Source of the DNA: JADKBO01 sp965230345
GTDB taxonomy: Bacteria; Bacteroidota; Bacteroidia; Chitinophagales; Saprospiraceae
Length of the DNA: 64,000 nt
Direction: 5' to 3'
Assembly (NCBI GenBank): GCA_965230345.1
Contig: CBDDKR010000002.1
Coordinates: forward strand, 496,001 to 560,000
Below, piece by piece: positions 48,401-61,563 of the stretch. Below the pieces are notes generated by a model, which saw nothing but the letters and a program-made list of their open reading frames with translations, was not told where the DNA came from and did no database searches. How positions within the stretch are numbered: position 1 is the first letter of the stretch; every line of letters starts with the position of its first letter. Position numbers and translations under genes: made by a program.

Positions 48401-49034
48401 TGTGATGACTACAATAAACAGTCAAGTTGTTTTTGTCAACAAACTCTCCATTGCCAGCATTCATCCTTATTTCCCAGTAATCCGCACTCTGCTTCATATC
48501 TAGTGTCGCCTGCCATGTAAGTACAAGTTCATTATTAACATAAGAATATACCTTTTCTACGTTAATTTCACTGTTAACATATGAAGTTGGAGCTAATTTA
48601 AAGCTGTTCCCATCTCTAGAAATAACCTCTGGCTGTTCTGCGTTTTGAACACCTAAATGTGTCGCAGCCATCATTACAGCTCTTTCTAAATCAATAGTTG
48701 ATCGTCCTTGATTAGCAACAAGCTTTTTTGCTTCAGGAATATAACTACTGCTAACATTAAACACTTCGTTATTTTTCAACGTAATGTTTAATATTGCATT
48801 TTTAATACGTACACCATCAATACTTTGATTCAAGTAGATGTGTGTAATTCCAGTTGAACGATCAGTGTACTGATACGACAATTGGCTTTCTTTTAAATCA
48901 TCCGCAGATAATTTCAGATTTTTCGAATTTGTTTCTAAATACCTCAGAGCTTGATCCAAGGTAGTCTGATGTTGCGCTTGCAATCCCAGACATAGAAACG
49001 CAAATAAAAAGGTGAGAGTTAATTTTTGCCCCAT
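45459..49034 (-). CDS. T9SS-secreted M36 (fungalysin-type) metallopeptidase
   Basis: A 1191-residue secreted protease. It has a signal peptide (to about residue 20) and an FTP-type propeptide (about 40-200) ending before a cysteine- and histidine-containing linker. The M36 catalytic domain carries the zinc motif HEFGH at 594-598 and downstream GEGWSDFFSL. A PA-type insert (about 480-560, ALIDRGLCDFSLKAYNAQTKGA) lies inside. After it come a DUF11-like region (TKTMTEIVKGGEDIQVTLKA), a MAM/jelly-roll-type segment with AFGGWYVDDVEL, and a T9SS type A sorting domain. It probably digests external proteins. It is flanked by terminators on both sides and so is monocistronic. Confidence 0.92.
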   Translation of the reverse strand: MGQKLTLTFLFAFLCLGLQAQHQTTLDQALRYLETNSKNLKLSADDLKESQLSYQYTDRSTGITHIYLNQSIDGVRIKNAILNITLKNNEVFNVSSSYIPEAKKLVANQGRSTIDLERAVMMAATHLGVQNAEQPEVISRDGNSFKLAPTSYVNSEINVEKVYSYVNNELVLTWQATLDMKQSADYWEIRMNAGNGEFVDKNNLTVYCSHHKGQYTNHNHDCNAHRVAQKETSSISLEEAIAQGVPSYKVYALPAESPNHGSHELVVNPHYTTASPYGWHDTDGVDGAEFTITRGNNVFAYTDVDDDDSPDANIAQPDGGDELVFDFNHNLSVEPMDSPDAAQVNLFYMNNMMHDLMYLVGFNEESGNFQQNNYGNGGLGSDFVLAQAFDGFELQTPSLNNANFSTPGDGSSGRMQMFLWQAPSGDLFVDEPADLSRFYEHSNTDGNWGAAIPGENDPPVTGKIEVVNDGSLTNPTTGCQEIENDLTGKVALIDRGLCDFSLKAYNAQTKGAIAVMICNIEGVNGGDGEEFINMSGGENANLVNIPVVFCRKSDCDAIKISISNDVDVQITFQVKENDGPEYLDGAFDNGVIAHEFGHGISNRLTGGPNNSGCLSNDEQMGEGWSDFFSLITTVEPGDKGEDARGIGTFANGEGTDGRGIRRYPYSTDMDINPQTYDDIKGTTAPHPLGEVWAGCLWDMYWKMVDQYGYSDDWENLESGNARAIRLVMEGMKQQSCLPGFIQGRDGILKADTLLYGGENACLIWEVFARRGVGFFADGGSTDDRNDGVENFETFPPCIAELKITKTMTEIVKGGEDIQVTLKAVNHVAQTMNNVVITDEIPEGTSYDAGSASMTGSLNGDIVSFELGNMEFGQEVTITYNLKTDATKNSVRLEFYDFEEDSDEWTLNVDEGFTTWSTSFDLYKSAETSYHIGEEEADNDHSLVSPEWTISGTRPVLKFWHKYETESGTDGGFVQISTDGGKTWGFTKEDDFLRGGYNSIINYSTLAIPALEGFTGSSQEAFIDSYLDLEDYIGQDIQIRFRYGSNEEVITGDAFGGWYVDDVELMDLFSYKGKACIMDENGENGACTLPVETILDSDGESSNEELGVNNFGVEVSPNPADDYFQVALQSKTKEDVQLTLVSMDGSEVFRSTVTIGTERTAHTIYTNDLPSGFYVLNIQNANAQYSEKVVIK

Positions 49035-49323
49035 TCTAAAATTTATTTATTGGTTAATTTTATAAATACAGTATTTTATAATTGTAAAATACATTTTGAT
49101 TGGTTAAGATAAGGTATCTTTTGAATTTATCTCTACAAAGTTTGTCGAAATGAAGTTAAGAGGACACTATGCTTTAGTTTCCATCAATTTCATCAATAAT
49201 CTTCAACACAATAATTACCCTAAACTATACTATATACCCCCTAGTATTTATTCAACTTTTGGAACCACAAATCCTTAGTAATCAACATGAATAGTTAAAT
49301 CCATTAAGGTTTCATAGTTTTCT
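49035..49323. other. Upstream region of the M36 peptidase gene
   Basis: AT-rich, with no TAnnTTTG match within 100 bases of the M36 start. No small gene was seen. A run ATACCCCCTAGTAT at 49232-49247 has no obvious role. Confidence 0.35.
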
Positions 49324-49369
49324 AAACAAGAAAGAGCCATTATCAATTGATAATGGCTCTTTCTTGTTT
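49324..49369 (-). terminator. Terminator of the foldase gene (46-base perfect inverted repeat)
   Basis: AAACAAGAAAGAGCCATTATCAA is followed immediately by its exact reverse complement, a 23-pair stem with no unpaired bases. It sits 22 bases after the stop of the foldase gene at 49391. It is symmetric and could also act on the plus strand. Confidence 0.8.
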
Positions 49370-49390
49370 TATTGTGAACGTAGTTCTAAA

Positions 49391-51505
49391 TTAAAAGAAC
49401 TTCGATCTATTGTCTTCTGACCCAACCATTTTTTTAATGGCGTCCCAAAGTCTATAATTAACTTGACTTCTAGACGTATTGTTCATATTCTTCTTAATTT
49501 GAGTAACATTTGTTCCTGCAATAGAAGGATTCTTTGATAACATTTTAGCAACATAAACCCCATTGTTACCCTCTACTGGTCCAACAGTCTCACCTTGCTC
49601 TACAGAAAATAAATTTGCAACAACCTTTGGTTCTGCACCATGTCCTGCTATAAAGCCTGCATTAAATGAAACATTTTTTGCAGTATCGACAACAGTTCCA
49701 TATTGACTAGCAATTCCATTTAGATCCGTTCCGGAAATAGACGATTTGATCTTTTCCGCTTTTTTTGCATTTAAGACTAAATCTTTTAAAGAAACCTTTG
49801 CTTCTTCAATCGACATCAAACCTGGGGCTTGAATAGATTTTAAAGCAGCAACAACATATTTACTATTGAAATAGTTAACCTTATCCGTATATGTATACAC
49901 ACTTGGTGCTACTTCTCCTGGAGCAGCTTGATATGCCCATTTTACAATGGCTCTTGACTCATCACCAGATCCCAAATTCGCCACAGAAAAATCATTCTCT
50001 TTTAAAGCTCTACTTGTCTCTAGATTTAAGCTAGCGTCGCTTTCAACGGCACTTTGTAGTGCACTTAGGGTTCTATTCGACCTCATCAATTCACCTGCTC
50101 TCTCTTCCAATGCAATCTGAGTCTCTTCAGATGGAACAACTGGCTTTCCTATTAAAGCCATCTGAAATTTTGGATCTTGATTATCAAAAACTCTATCTTG
50201 AAGTTCTATCAAATGCACACCAAACTGAGTTGTCACTTTGTGAAGTGATCCTATCTTTCCAGAAATAAAGCAAACCTTATTAAATGGTCCAACCATTGTT
50301 CCCTGAGCAAATGTCCCTAAATCACCACCTTTAAATCCTGATCCAGGATCTTGGCTATGTTTAATAGCTAAAGAATCGAATTCCGCTGTCCCTGCTTCAA
50401 GTACATTCATTAAACTATCAATAAATGTATTTGCAGCAGCCAATTGAGCAGGATCATTATTTGTTACAGATCTTAATATATGTCTAGCTTTTGCTGAATC
50501 CGCAACAACTCTTTTGCCAACAACCTTAGCTACTTGGTAATATCCGTTTTCAAGGTATGGCCCAAAAGTCTCACCTTCCTCAAGGTTCACTACAGAATCC
50601 TTTAATATTCCTTGCATTTGCTCAGGAGTATTAAATACTGTAGAATAACCACCATTATTGTTGGTTGCAAATAGTGAATCGTTTGGAGCATTTCTAAAAT
50701 CAACAGCCAATTTTTCTAATTCGCTCTTGATTTTTTGAGAATCCTGAACAGTTGGTAATACATCAAATACGACAATGTCAACTAATCTAGTTTCTTCTTT
50801 ATTCGTATACTTAGAAGCATTCTTATTCAAGAAGTTCTTATAGTCATCATCAGAAACTTGTACATCACTGTTAGAGACTTTATCATAACCAACTTTAACA
50901 AACTCAAAAGTTGCACTCTCTGTATTTAAGTTATTTCCAACTTCGGCCATCCAACTTGGAGTATAAATGGCTTTACTAATTAAAGCGTTAATCTTATCTT
51001 GTTTAGCTCTCTTGATGATTTGTTGCTCTTGGCTAGCCCAGAATTCTCTGAATTGCTGATTTAACCCTTCACCACTTTCAATTGCCTTTTTGATGTCAAG
51101 TAATTGTTGACGATCGACTTGACCAGTTTGAGCATTTCTAAAGTTGTTCTGAATGACTGGAGAAAGATTAGTACCAAACTGAAGATCCATTAGTTCTTCC
51201 GTACTTACACCAATTCCTAAATCATCTGCTTCCTCGTCGATGATTGCTTTTTCAACCAAGTAATTCCATACTGCATTTCTTCTACCATAGGTATCTGTAT
51301 TTCCAGAGAAGATTGTGTTTTCTGCTCTTGAAAAATCACTATACTCAATTTTTGTATCTCCTACCTGACCTACAGTAGTTTGATTAAACAAACCACCTGC
51401 ATTTCTCGAGCCCATGATATCCATTATTACAAATGAAGCCAAGGCCAATCCGAGAACAATCAATACTAACCAGAAGTTTTGTCTGATTTTACCTATTAAC
51501 GCCAT
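49391..51505 (-). CDS. SurA/PpiD-type peptidyl-prolyl isomerase foldase
   Basis: From the ATG at 51505 the protein has 704 residues. The frame extends 24 codons upstream, but the strong promoter at 51544-51574 lies in that extension, so the start MALIGKIRQ is preferred. A single N-terminal membrane helix (about 12-30) anchors it to the inner membrane. SurA_N-like helices follow, then a parvulin (PpiC) domain at about 335-440 (KARHILRSVT, LAIKHSQDPGSGFKGGDLGTF, FGVHLIEL). It helps fold exported outer-membrane proteins, which fits a strain with many T9SS and barrel proteins. The last region resembles a second, degenerate rotamase. Confidence 0.9.
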   Translation of the reverse strand: MALIGKIRQNFWLVLIVLGLALASFVIMDIMGSRNAGGLFNQTTVGQVGDTKIEYSDFSRAENTIFSGNTDTYGRRNAVWNYLVEKAIIDEEADDLGIGVSTEELMDLQFGTNLSPVIQNNFRNAQTGQVDRQQLLDIKKAIESGEGLNQQFREFWASQEQQIIKRAKQDKINALISKAIYTPSWMAEVGNNLNTESATFEFVKVGYDKVSNSDVQVSDDDYKNFLNKNASKYTNKEETRLVDIVVFDVLPTVQDSQKIKSELEKLAVDFRNAPNDSLFATNNNGGYSTVFNTPEQMQGILKDSVVNLEEGETFGPYLENGYYQVAKVVGKRVVADSAKARHILRSVTNNDPAQLAAANTFIDSLMNVLEAGTAEFDSLAIKHSQDPGSGFKGGDLGTFAQGTMVGPFNKVCFISGKIGSLHKVTTQFGVHLIELQDRVFDNQDPKFQMALIGKPVVPSEETQIALEERAGELMRSNRTLSALQSAVESDASLNLETSRALKENDFSVANLGSGDESRAIVKWAYQAAPGEVAPSVYTYTDKVNYFNSKYVVAALKSIQAPGLMSIEEAKVSLKDLVLNAKKAEKIKSSISGTDLNGIASQYGTVVDTAKNVSFNAGFIAGHGAEPKVVANLFSVEQGETVGPVEGNNGVYVAKMLSKNPSIAGTNVTQIKKNMNNTSRSQVNYRLWDAIKKMVGSEDNRSKFF

Positions 51506-51543
51506 ATTATATATTGTTAAATTCTGTTCAAAAATCCGAAACG

Positions 51544-51574
51544 CAAAGGTAAGCTTTTCTAACAGTTTAACAAA
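51544..51574 (-). promoter_or_regulatory. Strong promoter of the foldase gene
   Basis: On the minus strand TTTG (51571-51574), then 19 bases, then TACCTTTG (51544-51551), an excellent match to the Bacteroidota consensus. The predicted transcript starts near 51539, about 34 bases before the ATG at 51505. Confidence 0.7.
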
Positions 51575-51712
51575 CAAAGATTTTTAAAATCATTACTATA
51601 TAAAACCTATATTCAGCTATTCGATCTATGTTCAAAAAGATTGACGTTGGCAATAGAAATTAAAAGACTAATTCTAGGTATTGGATTAACACGTGCACCC
51701 GTCGAAAAAGAA

Positions 51713-53173
51713 TTAAAGATCAATCATTACTAATGATAATTCTCCATTCTTTTCACTGGGTACAATTATTTGATGATTGCTTACTTGAATAGCATCTTTC
51801 AGGCGCAATTGAAAATCTTGATACTCCGTATTTAATATTGCATTCCGTTGATATCGACCAGAAGGACTTAACACATATTCACTTACCGTATTATTATCCT
51901 TGATTTCATCATTGTAGACAACTTTCATTCTCGACGGATTTGTCATCAAAAAGAAAGAAGAATATACTCCACCATCATCCTGACTAAATTGCTTTTTATA
52001 CAATGTTCTTCTCCAATCCTGAACTCCATCTTTTGCAACACTAAATAGAATAAGGTCTTCATGATAATAATCCACAAAACCTCTCATTCCTTGTGCGTAA
52101 TTAAAAGCTGATGAAGCATATGCGGGTCGGCGCAAAAACTCCTTAGAAAACTCAGAGATGAGTATACAACCTCCATCTTGTCTATGAATAATGTTTTCTA
52201 CATTAAAATCAGATATTCGTTGTCTCTTTTTGGGATTCATGCCAAAAAGTTCGGTGTAGATATCAGACTCAAACTCATGAAAATAAGTCTTACCCGCATC
52301 CATACTATTTATAAATGAAGTAAAATAGCCTCTGAGATCAGTCCTACTGCGCTTCCCATAAAGACCAGCAATTACCAAATGATCAGAAAGATCATCGTAA
52401 GAAAGTCTAATTCTTGAAGTAACAATATCTGATAAGTCTATTTCAGATATGGTAAATTCACCTGTTGTACCCGATGAACGATACAAAAACAATTGGTTAT
52501 TTTTCTTTCTTAACTTCGAATTATTCTTTTGCAAAACAAAATACACATCCCCTTCATTTGAGACTTCCATTCCACGAAAATCCTCTCGTGTATTACGCCC
52601 TTCCACTTCTACAGAAGATGACCACATCAACGAATCACTTTTGTAATCAATTACTGAAACAAACACCCTGCTGTATCTAATGCCGAATAACACCATTTTA
52701 CTTTTATCTTCGGATAAAAGACTTTTATAGGAATCTTGAATTGGTCTGATCGGAAAATCAGCAATTACGATGGATGAATCATTCGAAAGAAAAGAATGGT
52801 CGAAATTTTGAAGTTTTATTTGATGATTACCACCTTTCGCTTTATGCGAATAAACAAACTTAACTTTATTTCGATAAGTTGATATCGATTCAACATTTAT
52901 CTTTTTGTCTTCAAAAATCAGTTCAAGTTCTTGGAAGGGTCTTAAATTGTCATCAAATACATCTATTAAGTGCTCATTACTACTTGATCTATAAATTGCA
53001 GATTTTCCGTCTTCCAACATTAGTACATCATAGAATGAAGTACCTCTTATATTCAGTTGTGGGCTTTGTAACACCAATTGAGCTTCAGTAAACAAAGGAA
53101 TATTCAGGATGCATGTTAATAACATCATCTTCGTAATCCAATCACTAAATCTCATATTTGATATATTTTCCAT
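51713..53173 (-). CDS. Secreted protein of unknown function, propeller-like
   Basis: A 486-residue protein whose signal peptide lies at about residues 16-32 (LLTCILNIPLFTEAQ), so the true start may be Met7 or Met16. The rest is beta-rich with repeated strand pairs and could be a beta-propeller (SIYRSSSNEHLIDVFDDN; RIRLSYDDLSDHLVIAGLY). I recognise no family, and it has no T9SS sorting domain or lipobox. Its start lies 12 bases after the stop of the radical SAM gene on the same strand, so the two are probably co-transcribed. Confidence 0.6.
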   Translation of the reverse strand: MENISNMRFSDWITKMMLLTCILNIPLFTEAQLVLQSPQLNIRGTSFYDVLMLEDGKSAIYRSSSNEHLIDVFDDNLRPFQELELIFEDKKINVESISTYRNKVKFVYSHKAKGGNHQIKLQNFDHSFLSNDSSIVIADFPIRPIQDSYKSLLSEDKSKMVLFGIRYSRVFVSVIDYKSDSLMWSSSVEVEGRNTREDFRGMEVSNEGDVYFVLQKNNSKLRKKNNQLFLYRSSGTTGEFTISEIDLSDIVTSRIRLSYDDLSDHLVIAGLYGKRSRTDLRGYFTSFINSMDAGKTYFHEFESDIYTELFGMNPKKRQRISDFNVENIIHRQDGGCILISEFSKEFLRRPAYASSAFNYAQGMRGFVDYYHEDLILFSVAKDGVQDWRRTLYKKQFSQDDGGVYSSFFLMTNPSRMKVVYNDEIKDNNTVSEYVLSPSGRYQRNAILNTEYQDFQLRLKDAIQVSNHQIIVPSEKNGELSLVMIDL

Positions 53174-53185
53174 TAAAATAGTAAA

Positions 53186-54214
53186 TCAAAAGAATACTTT
53201 ACATCCTTCTGAACAATTTTGACAAATATCAATATGCTCACGACCTTTAATAATGGTCTTTCTAAAAGTGTTGTACTTCTTATTCCGCCAAATATCCTTG
53301 AAGGAACGTTGCTTTAACTCTCCAAATTTATATTTTGCATCTTTATCAAAGCAACAAGGCACTACACTTCCATCCCAAGTTATAACACATGAATGCCATA
53401 ACTTCCAACAATGGTTTACGATCTTATGTTTCACGGAGTATGTACCATCTTTGTTTTTTTTATACCTAGCATACTTTTCATTAAGTGGAATAAGTGGGTT
53501 TCCATGTTTGTAATCGTACACCTGTGCTGACTTTAACTTAACCTCATCCACACCCACTTCATCTGCCAGTTGATACAATTGATCAATCTCATGCTCGTTG
53601 TGTCTCACTACCAGGAATTGGAAAATGATGTAGGGCGTCTTACTTTTTAACTCCTTTCTAATTCTTACCAAATTCCTAGCCCCTTCTATAACATTGGCTA
53701 GTTTCCCCTCCTTTCGGTACGACTCATATGTCTCTTGGGTCAATCCATCAATAGAAATAATTATTCGATCTAATCCACTGTGTACAGTCTTACGACAATT
53801 CTCTTCATTTAAGAAATGACCATTTGTTGATGTTATGGTGTAAATGCTTTTTTTGTTTGCATAAGCCACCATATCCAAAAAATTTGGATTGATGTATGGT
53901 TCTCCTTGAAAGTAAAAAATGAGATAGATTAATTGATCTGATACTTGATTAATCCATTTTTCAAAATTAGGCCTTTTTAGATTTCCAGTATCTCTTGAAA
54001 AGGCTCTAAGACCACTTGGGCATTCTGGACATCGCAAGTTACAAGCGGTTGTGGGTTCGATTGAAATAGAAATTGGGTAACCCCATATTACCAAGTTATT
54101 CGTATACTTCGTAATATAATACGAGCATAATACTTTAAATGCATTCAGTATCTTTCGGACCGATATTTTATTGAGGAAAATAGTTGCATCGCGGAATAGA
54201 GCTTTGGTAATCAT
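53186..54214 (-). CDS. Radical SAM/SPASM domain protein
   Basis: A 342-residue enzyme. The radical SAM 4Fe-4S motif CxxxCxxC is C58-NLR-C62-PE-C65, and the GxIxGG-like and substrate segments follow (YFQGEPYINPNF). A C-terminal SPASM region carries further cysteines (CWKLWHSC, VPCCFDKDAKYKFGELKQRS, ICQNCSEGC) for auxiliary clusters. SPASM proteins modify peptides or carbohydrates. The target is unknown and no precursor peptide gene is evident. It is oriented like the downstream secreted unknown protein, and its 5' end faces the rRNA operon terminator. Confidence 0.85.
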   Translation of the reverse strand: MITKALFRDATIFLNKISVRKILNAFKVLCSYYITKYTNNLVIWGYPISISIEPTTACNLRCPECPSGLRAFSRDTGNLKRPNFEKWINQVSDQLIYLIFYFQGEPYINPNFLDMVAYANKKSIYTITSTNGHFLNEENCRKTVHSGLDRIIISIDGLTQETYESYRKEGKLANVIEGARNLVRIRKELKSKTPYIIFQFLVVRHNEHEIDQLYQLADEVGVDEVKLKSAQVYDYKHGNPLIPLNEKYARYKKNKDGTYSVKHKIVNHCWKLWHSCVITWDGSVVPCCFDKDAKYKFGELKQRSFKDIWRNKKYNTFRKTIIKGREHIDICQNCSEGCKVFF

Positions 54215-54238
54215 TGCACAAAGGAACTACAATAGGAG

Positions 54239-54269
54239 CAAAAAAAAAAGCCTTGTGTTAACAAGGCTT
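54239..54269 (-). terminator. Terminator of the rRNA operon
   Basis: On the minus strand AAGCCTTGT/ACAAGGCTT form a stem with a TAAC loop, followed by about 11 T residues. It lies just after the 5S gene. Confidence 0.85.
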
Positions 54270-54279
54270 AAAAAAAAGA

Positions 54280-54387
54280 GGCGGCGACCTACTCTCCCAT
54301 CTTTGCAGACAGTACCATCGGCGCTAAGGGGCTTAACTTCTCTGTTCGAAATGGGAAGAGGTGGAACACCCTCGCTATAACCACCAT
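54280..54387 (-). rRNA. 5S ribosomal RNA
   Basis: The minus strand gives the conserved 5S core, GGGAAGAGCAGGT-like strands with GAACACAGAGAAG-type loops, and closing ends GGTGG against CCGCC. It lies in the usual order after 23S. Ends are approximate to a few bases. Confidence 0.9.
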
Positions 54388-54529
54388 TATCTTTTTCCAA
54401 CTACTATTTAGTCAGATATGTCTTTGGTTTCATGCGTCAGTTCTTATATATAAAATTTCATTGACAAGAAGAAAGAGAATTTTGTAGTGTCAACACATAG
54501 TGTTGATTAGTCTTTATTAAGAGTATAAA

Positions 54530-57352
<2,823 letters not shown>

Positions 57353-57480
57353 TCTTAATTATTTCTTGCTCTACTCTTTTCTCTCTCTTCCCGTTATGTC
57401 AATGAACTTTCTTTTTCGCTAGTCTTTCCTAACTGTCTTTATCTTCTTAGGTATCTATATACCTAGTCTAATCTAATTTG

Positions 57481-57554
57481 TGGAGGATATCGGAGTCGAA
57501 CCGATGACCTCTTGAATGCAAATCAAGTGCTCTAGCCAGCTGAGCTAATCCCCC
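57481..57554 (-). tRNA. tRNA-Ala (anticodon TGC)
   Basis: The minus strand folds as a full cloverleaf. It starts GGGGGATTAGCTCAGC, the anticodon loop is TTTGCAA with TGC, the T arm is TCGGTTCGACTCCGA, and it ends with ATCCTCCA. It lies between 16S and 23S in the usual Bacteroidota rRNA spacer. Confidence 0.95.
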
Positions 57555-57565
57555 GCCTCATCTTG

Positions 57566-57639
57566 TAGTCTCGGGCGGACTTGAACCGCCGACCCCTACA
57601 TTATCAGTGTAGTGCTCTAACCAGCTGAGCTACGAGACT
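57566..57639 (-). tRNA. tRNA-Ile (anticodon GAT)
   Basis: A complete cloverleaf on the minus strand: AGTCTCGTAGCTCAGC at the 5' end, anticodon loop CTGATAA with GAT, T arm GCGGTTCAAGTCCGC. It sits between 16S and tRNA-Ala in the spacer. Confidence 0.95.
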
Positions 57640-57747
57640 CTCTAACTGAGTCAGTCTCACTATCCCGTCTACTCTTCCTTCCTCTATTTTATTTAAATCG
57701 AAAGTAAGAAAAATAAGTACTAAGCCTATCCAAATTGATATACTCTT

Positions 57748-59265
<1,518 letters not shown>

Positions 59266-59433
59266 GTACTTTCTCTTTTACTACTTTGTAGTATGTTCCT
59301 TCGTATTCACTCAAATAAACCTTTCCTTATTTTTCGTCTTACTTCCTATTTCTTTCAAATCTTTATAACAACTCTCCTCATCTGCTCTCTCTCACTCGCT
59401 TTTTTGTTATCCCCTATCCTTCGATTGGGACCG
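59266..59433 (-). other. rRNA operon leader
   Basis: The leader between promoter and 16S is AT-rich and holds no gene. It contains a short inverted repeat (CATACTACAAAGTAGTA on the minus strand) that may take part in the processing stem. Confidence 0.5.
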
Positions 59434-59466
59434 CAAAGGTAATGCACGCAACCCTCACTATCCAAA
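59434..59466 (-). promoter_or_regulatory. rRNA operon promoter
   Basis: On the minus strand TTTG (59463-59466), 21 bases, then TACCTTTG (59434-59441). This is the Bacteroidota -33/-7 pair. The predicted transcript start is near 59428, about 165 bases upstream of mature 16S. No second promoter was seen. Confidence 0.7.
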
Positions 59467-59632
59467 CTTTTTTTAATCTTTTTTTATCCTTTTTTTATCA
59501 CCAACTCACAATACTCTATCCCTCAACTCTTTATAACAATAAAAAATTTCAAACTTTTTTGAATTATATTACCTCTCCGCTTCAAACATTCCAATATTGC
59601 ATCAATCTAACTACTTGTACATAGGAATATGC

Positions 59633-59640
59633 TATTTTTG
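59633..59640 (+). promoter_or_regulatory. Possible promoter of the yhhN-nadB operon
   Basis: TATTTTTG matches the -7 box and lies 33 bases before the chosen yhhN start. A TTG at 59615-59617 is 15 bases upstream, a little too close for a standard -33 element. Confidence 0.4.
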
Positions 59641-59673
59641 CCCTATACATGTTAAACCATAGATTTTACAGTT

Positions 59674-60360
59674 TTGAAGAAGTTCTACATACTTTACATA
59701 ATTATATGCATCCTGGATCTTATCACCATGGAGACCCTCCCCCATGCACGCATGGTAATCAAGCCACTTATATGTGCATCTTTATTGGCATGGTATATAA
59801 GTAGGTTACCTAAACAACATAGCTTGATGATATTGGGATTAACCATGGCCGTTGCTGGTGACGTGTTATTGCTTTTCGAAACAGACTTATTTTTTAAACT
59901 AGGCCTATTGGCCTTTCTAGTTATGCAACTATGTTATATTGGATACCTTAGACAGTTTAAAGACAAAATACTGGGTCCCACTCAAAAATATCTGATTGGC
60001 ATCGTAGCAATCTGCTTACTTGGTTTTATATCTGCAGGATTCTACTATACTATTGATGCTCTCTACTTAGTCCTTATTTATGCTCTTGTGTTGGGTTATA
60101 TGGCATATACAGCAATTCAATTTCCGAGATTGGATAAGAGTATTTCTATAATTGGAATTGGAGCATTTCTATTTATGATCTCTGATCTAATACTTGCAAT
60201 AAACAAATTCTTCACACCATTTATACTAGCTCCTTACTTAATTATGATAACATATATGATCGCACAGTTCTTAATCGTTAAGGGTATTGGAGATGATGCG
60301 GTACACTACTTTAAAGTCAAAGCTTTAAAAGAAAGCCAAATTACTAACAAAAGGAAATAA
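59674..60360 (+). CDS. YhhN family (lysoplasmalogenase-like) membrane protein
   Basis: A 228-residue polytopic protein with about eight membrane segments and the family features METLPHARMVIKPLICASLL and GLTMAVAGDVLLLF. YhhN/TMEM86-type enzymes hydrolyse the vinyl-ether bond of lysoplasmalogens, but activity in Bacteroidota members is not established. The start is a TTG followed by a good membrane helix. There is no in-frame ATG until residue 19. It opens a compact operon with about 20 bases to the next gene. Confidence 0.82.
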   Translation: MKKFYILYIIICILDLITMETLPHARMVIKPLICASLLAWYISRLPKQHSLMILGLTMAVAGDVLLLFETDLFFKLGLLAFLVMQLCYIGYLRQFKDKILGPTQKYLIGIVAICLLGFISAGFYYTIDALYLVLIYALVLGYMAYTAIQFPRLDKSISIIGIGAFLFMISDLILAINKFFTPFILAPYLIMITYMIAQFLIVKGIGDDAVHYFKVKALKESQITNKRK

Positions 60361-60380
60361 ACTATACATTAAAATATTTT

Positions 60381-60737
60381 ATGGGAAAAGCAGAAAGGAT
60401 TTTACTACTTGAGGAAGAAATGAGTCGATATACTAAAACACTCAGCGAAGCGGCACAAATAATAATGGACCAAGACGTAAGTAATTATCCCATATTCGTA
60501 GCACACCACCAAGAAATTAATATTGGTATTCCTCTTATTGAAAAAGAAAAAGTAGGCGGAAATTGGAACTTCCATGCTTCATCATTAGAGGAGTTCGTAG
60601 TCAAGAAGATAATTCATAACGACAAAGTGGAATCCTTTAAATCCAATTTTAAAGATCCCAATGACTTTGTGTGCGTATTTGTATTGAGTGAACTAGGAGC
60701 AAAATTTGTCTACATTCCGACTCATGTCAAAAGCTAA
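60381..60737 (+). CDS. Conserved small protein of unknown function
   Basis: A 118-residue soluble acidic protein (ERILLLEEEMSRYTKTLSEAA; YPIFVAHHQEINIGIPLIEK; GGNWNFHASSLEEFVVKKII; FVLSELGAKFVYIP). From memory it resembles a Bacteroidota-restricted conserved hypothetical often found near mevalonate-pathway genes, but its function is unknown. Its 3' end overlaps the next gene slightly, so translation is coupled. Confidence 0.8.
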   Translation: MGKAERILLLEEEMSRYTKTLSEAAQIIMDQDVSNYPIFVAHHQEINIGIPLIEKEKVGGNWNFHASSLEEFVVKKIIHNDKVESFKSNFKDPNDFVCVFVLSELGAKFVYIPTHVKS

Positions 60738-61557
60738 AAGAACATATCATAGTAAGATATTATTATTTGGTGAATACTTAGCTATTCATCAAATGGATGT
60801 ACTTGCCACTCCATTTATGAAGTTTAATGGAAAATGGAACTTTAGTTCATCTATTGACGAGCGATTTTTCTCTATTATGGCACACTTTGAAAAAGAGGAA
60901 CTTCTATTTGATGTAACAAAAATGACATCAGAAGTGCAAGCGGGATTATACTTTGACTCATCAATTCCCAATGGCTATGGTTGTGGAAGTAGTGGGGCAC
61001 TCGTTGCAGCAATTTATGATCGTTTTTTTGAATCCAAACAGAATTTACATGAAATACTGAATGACCTTAAGCAAATGGAGAACTATTTTCATGGCTCAAG
61101 TTCTGGAATAGACCCCTTGGTTAGTTTAACCAATAAATCTATTTATGTCGAAAATCAATCCATATCTAGTTATAGCATCGCTACTTCATTGTTAAAGAAC
61201 TTCTATCTATACGATTCAGAAGTATCTAGGGAAACGGATGTGCTAGTTAAGGCTTATAAAGAAAAAGCCGATAAATACCCTTCACTCCAATTAGAGTTAA
61301 GTGAACTAAATAAAGCTTTAATACATATATTGGTAGATCATACTGACTCTAGAAACTTAAAGGCCTACATGAAAGACTTAAGTCGATTACAACTTGAGTT
61401 TTTTGATTTTGCCATTCCTGTCCACATTCGAAATATTTGGAAAAAAGCCTTGGATCAAAATGTATATTTTAAACTGTGCGGAGCTGGAGGTGGTGGTTAT
61501 TTTATGGCATTCTCAATGATAGATCATCAAAATTTAATTCCAATAGTTCAAAATTAA
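60724..61557 (+). CDS. GHMP kinase, mevalonate-kinase-like
   Basis: From the ATG at 60724 it has 277 residues. The frame extends to a TTG at 60706. It overlaps the upstream gene by 14 bases. The N-terminal SKILLFGEYLAIHQMDVLATPF, the glycine-rich ATP motif PNGYGCGSSGALVAAIYD, HGSSSGIDPLVS and the C-terminal CGAGGGGYF match Bacteroidota mevalonate kinases in the isoprenoid pathway. The decarboxylase partner is not in the window, so phosphomevalonate or another sugar-like substrate is not excluded. Confidence 0.82.
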   Translation: MSKAKRTYHSKILLFGEYLAIHQMDVLATPFMKFNGKWNFSSSIDERFFSIMAHFEKEELLFDVTKMTSEVQAGLYFDSSIPNGYGCGSSGALVAAIYDRFFESKQNLHEILNDLKQMENYFHGSSSGIDPLVSLTNKSIYVENQSISSYSIATSLLKNFYLYDSEVSRETDVLVKAYKEKADKYPSLQLELSELNKALIHILVDHTDSRNLKAYMKDLSRLQLEFFDFAIPVHIRNIWKKALDQNVYFKLCGAGGGGYFMAFSMIDHQNLIPIVQN

Positions 61558-61563
61558 GTAGCT

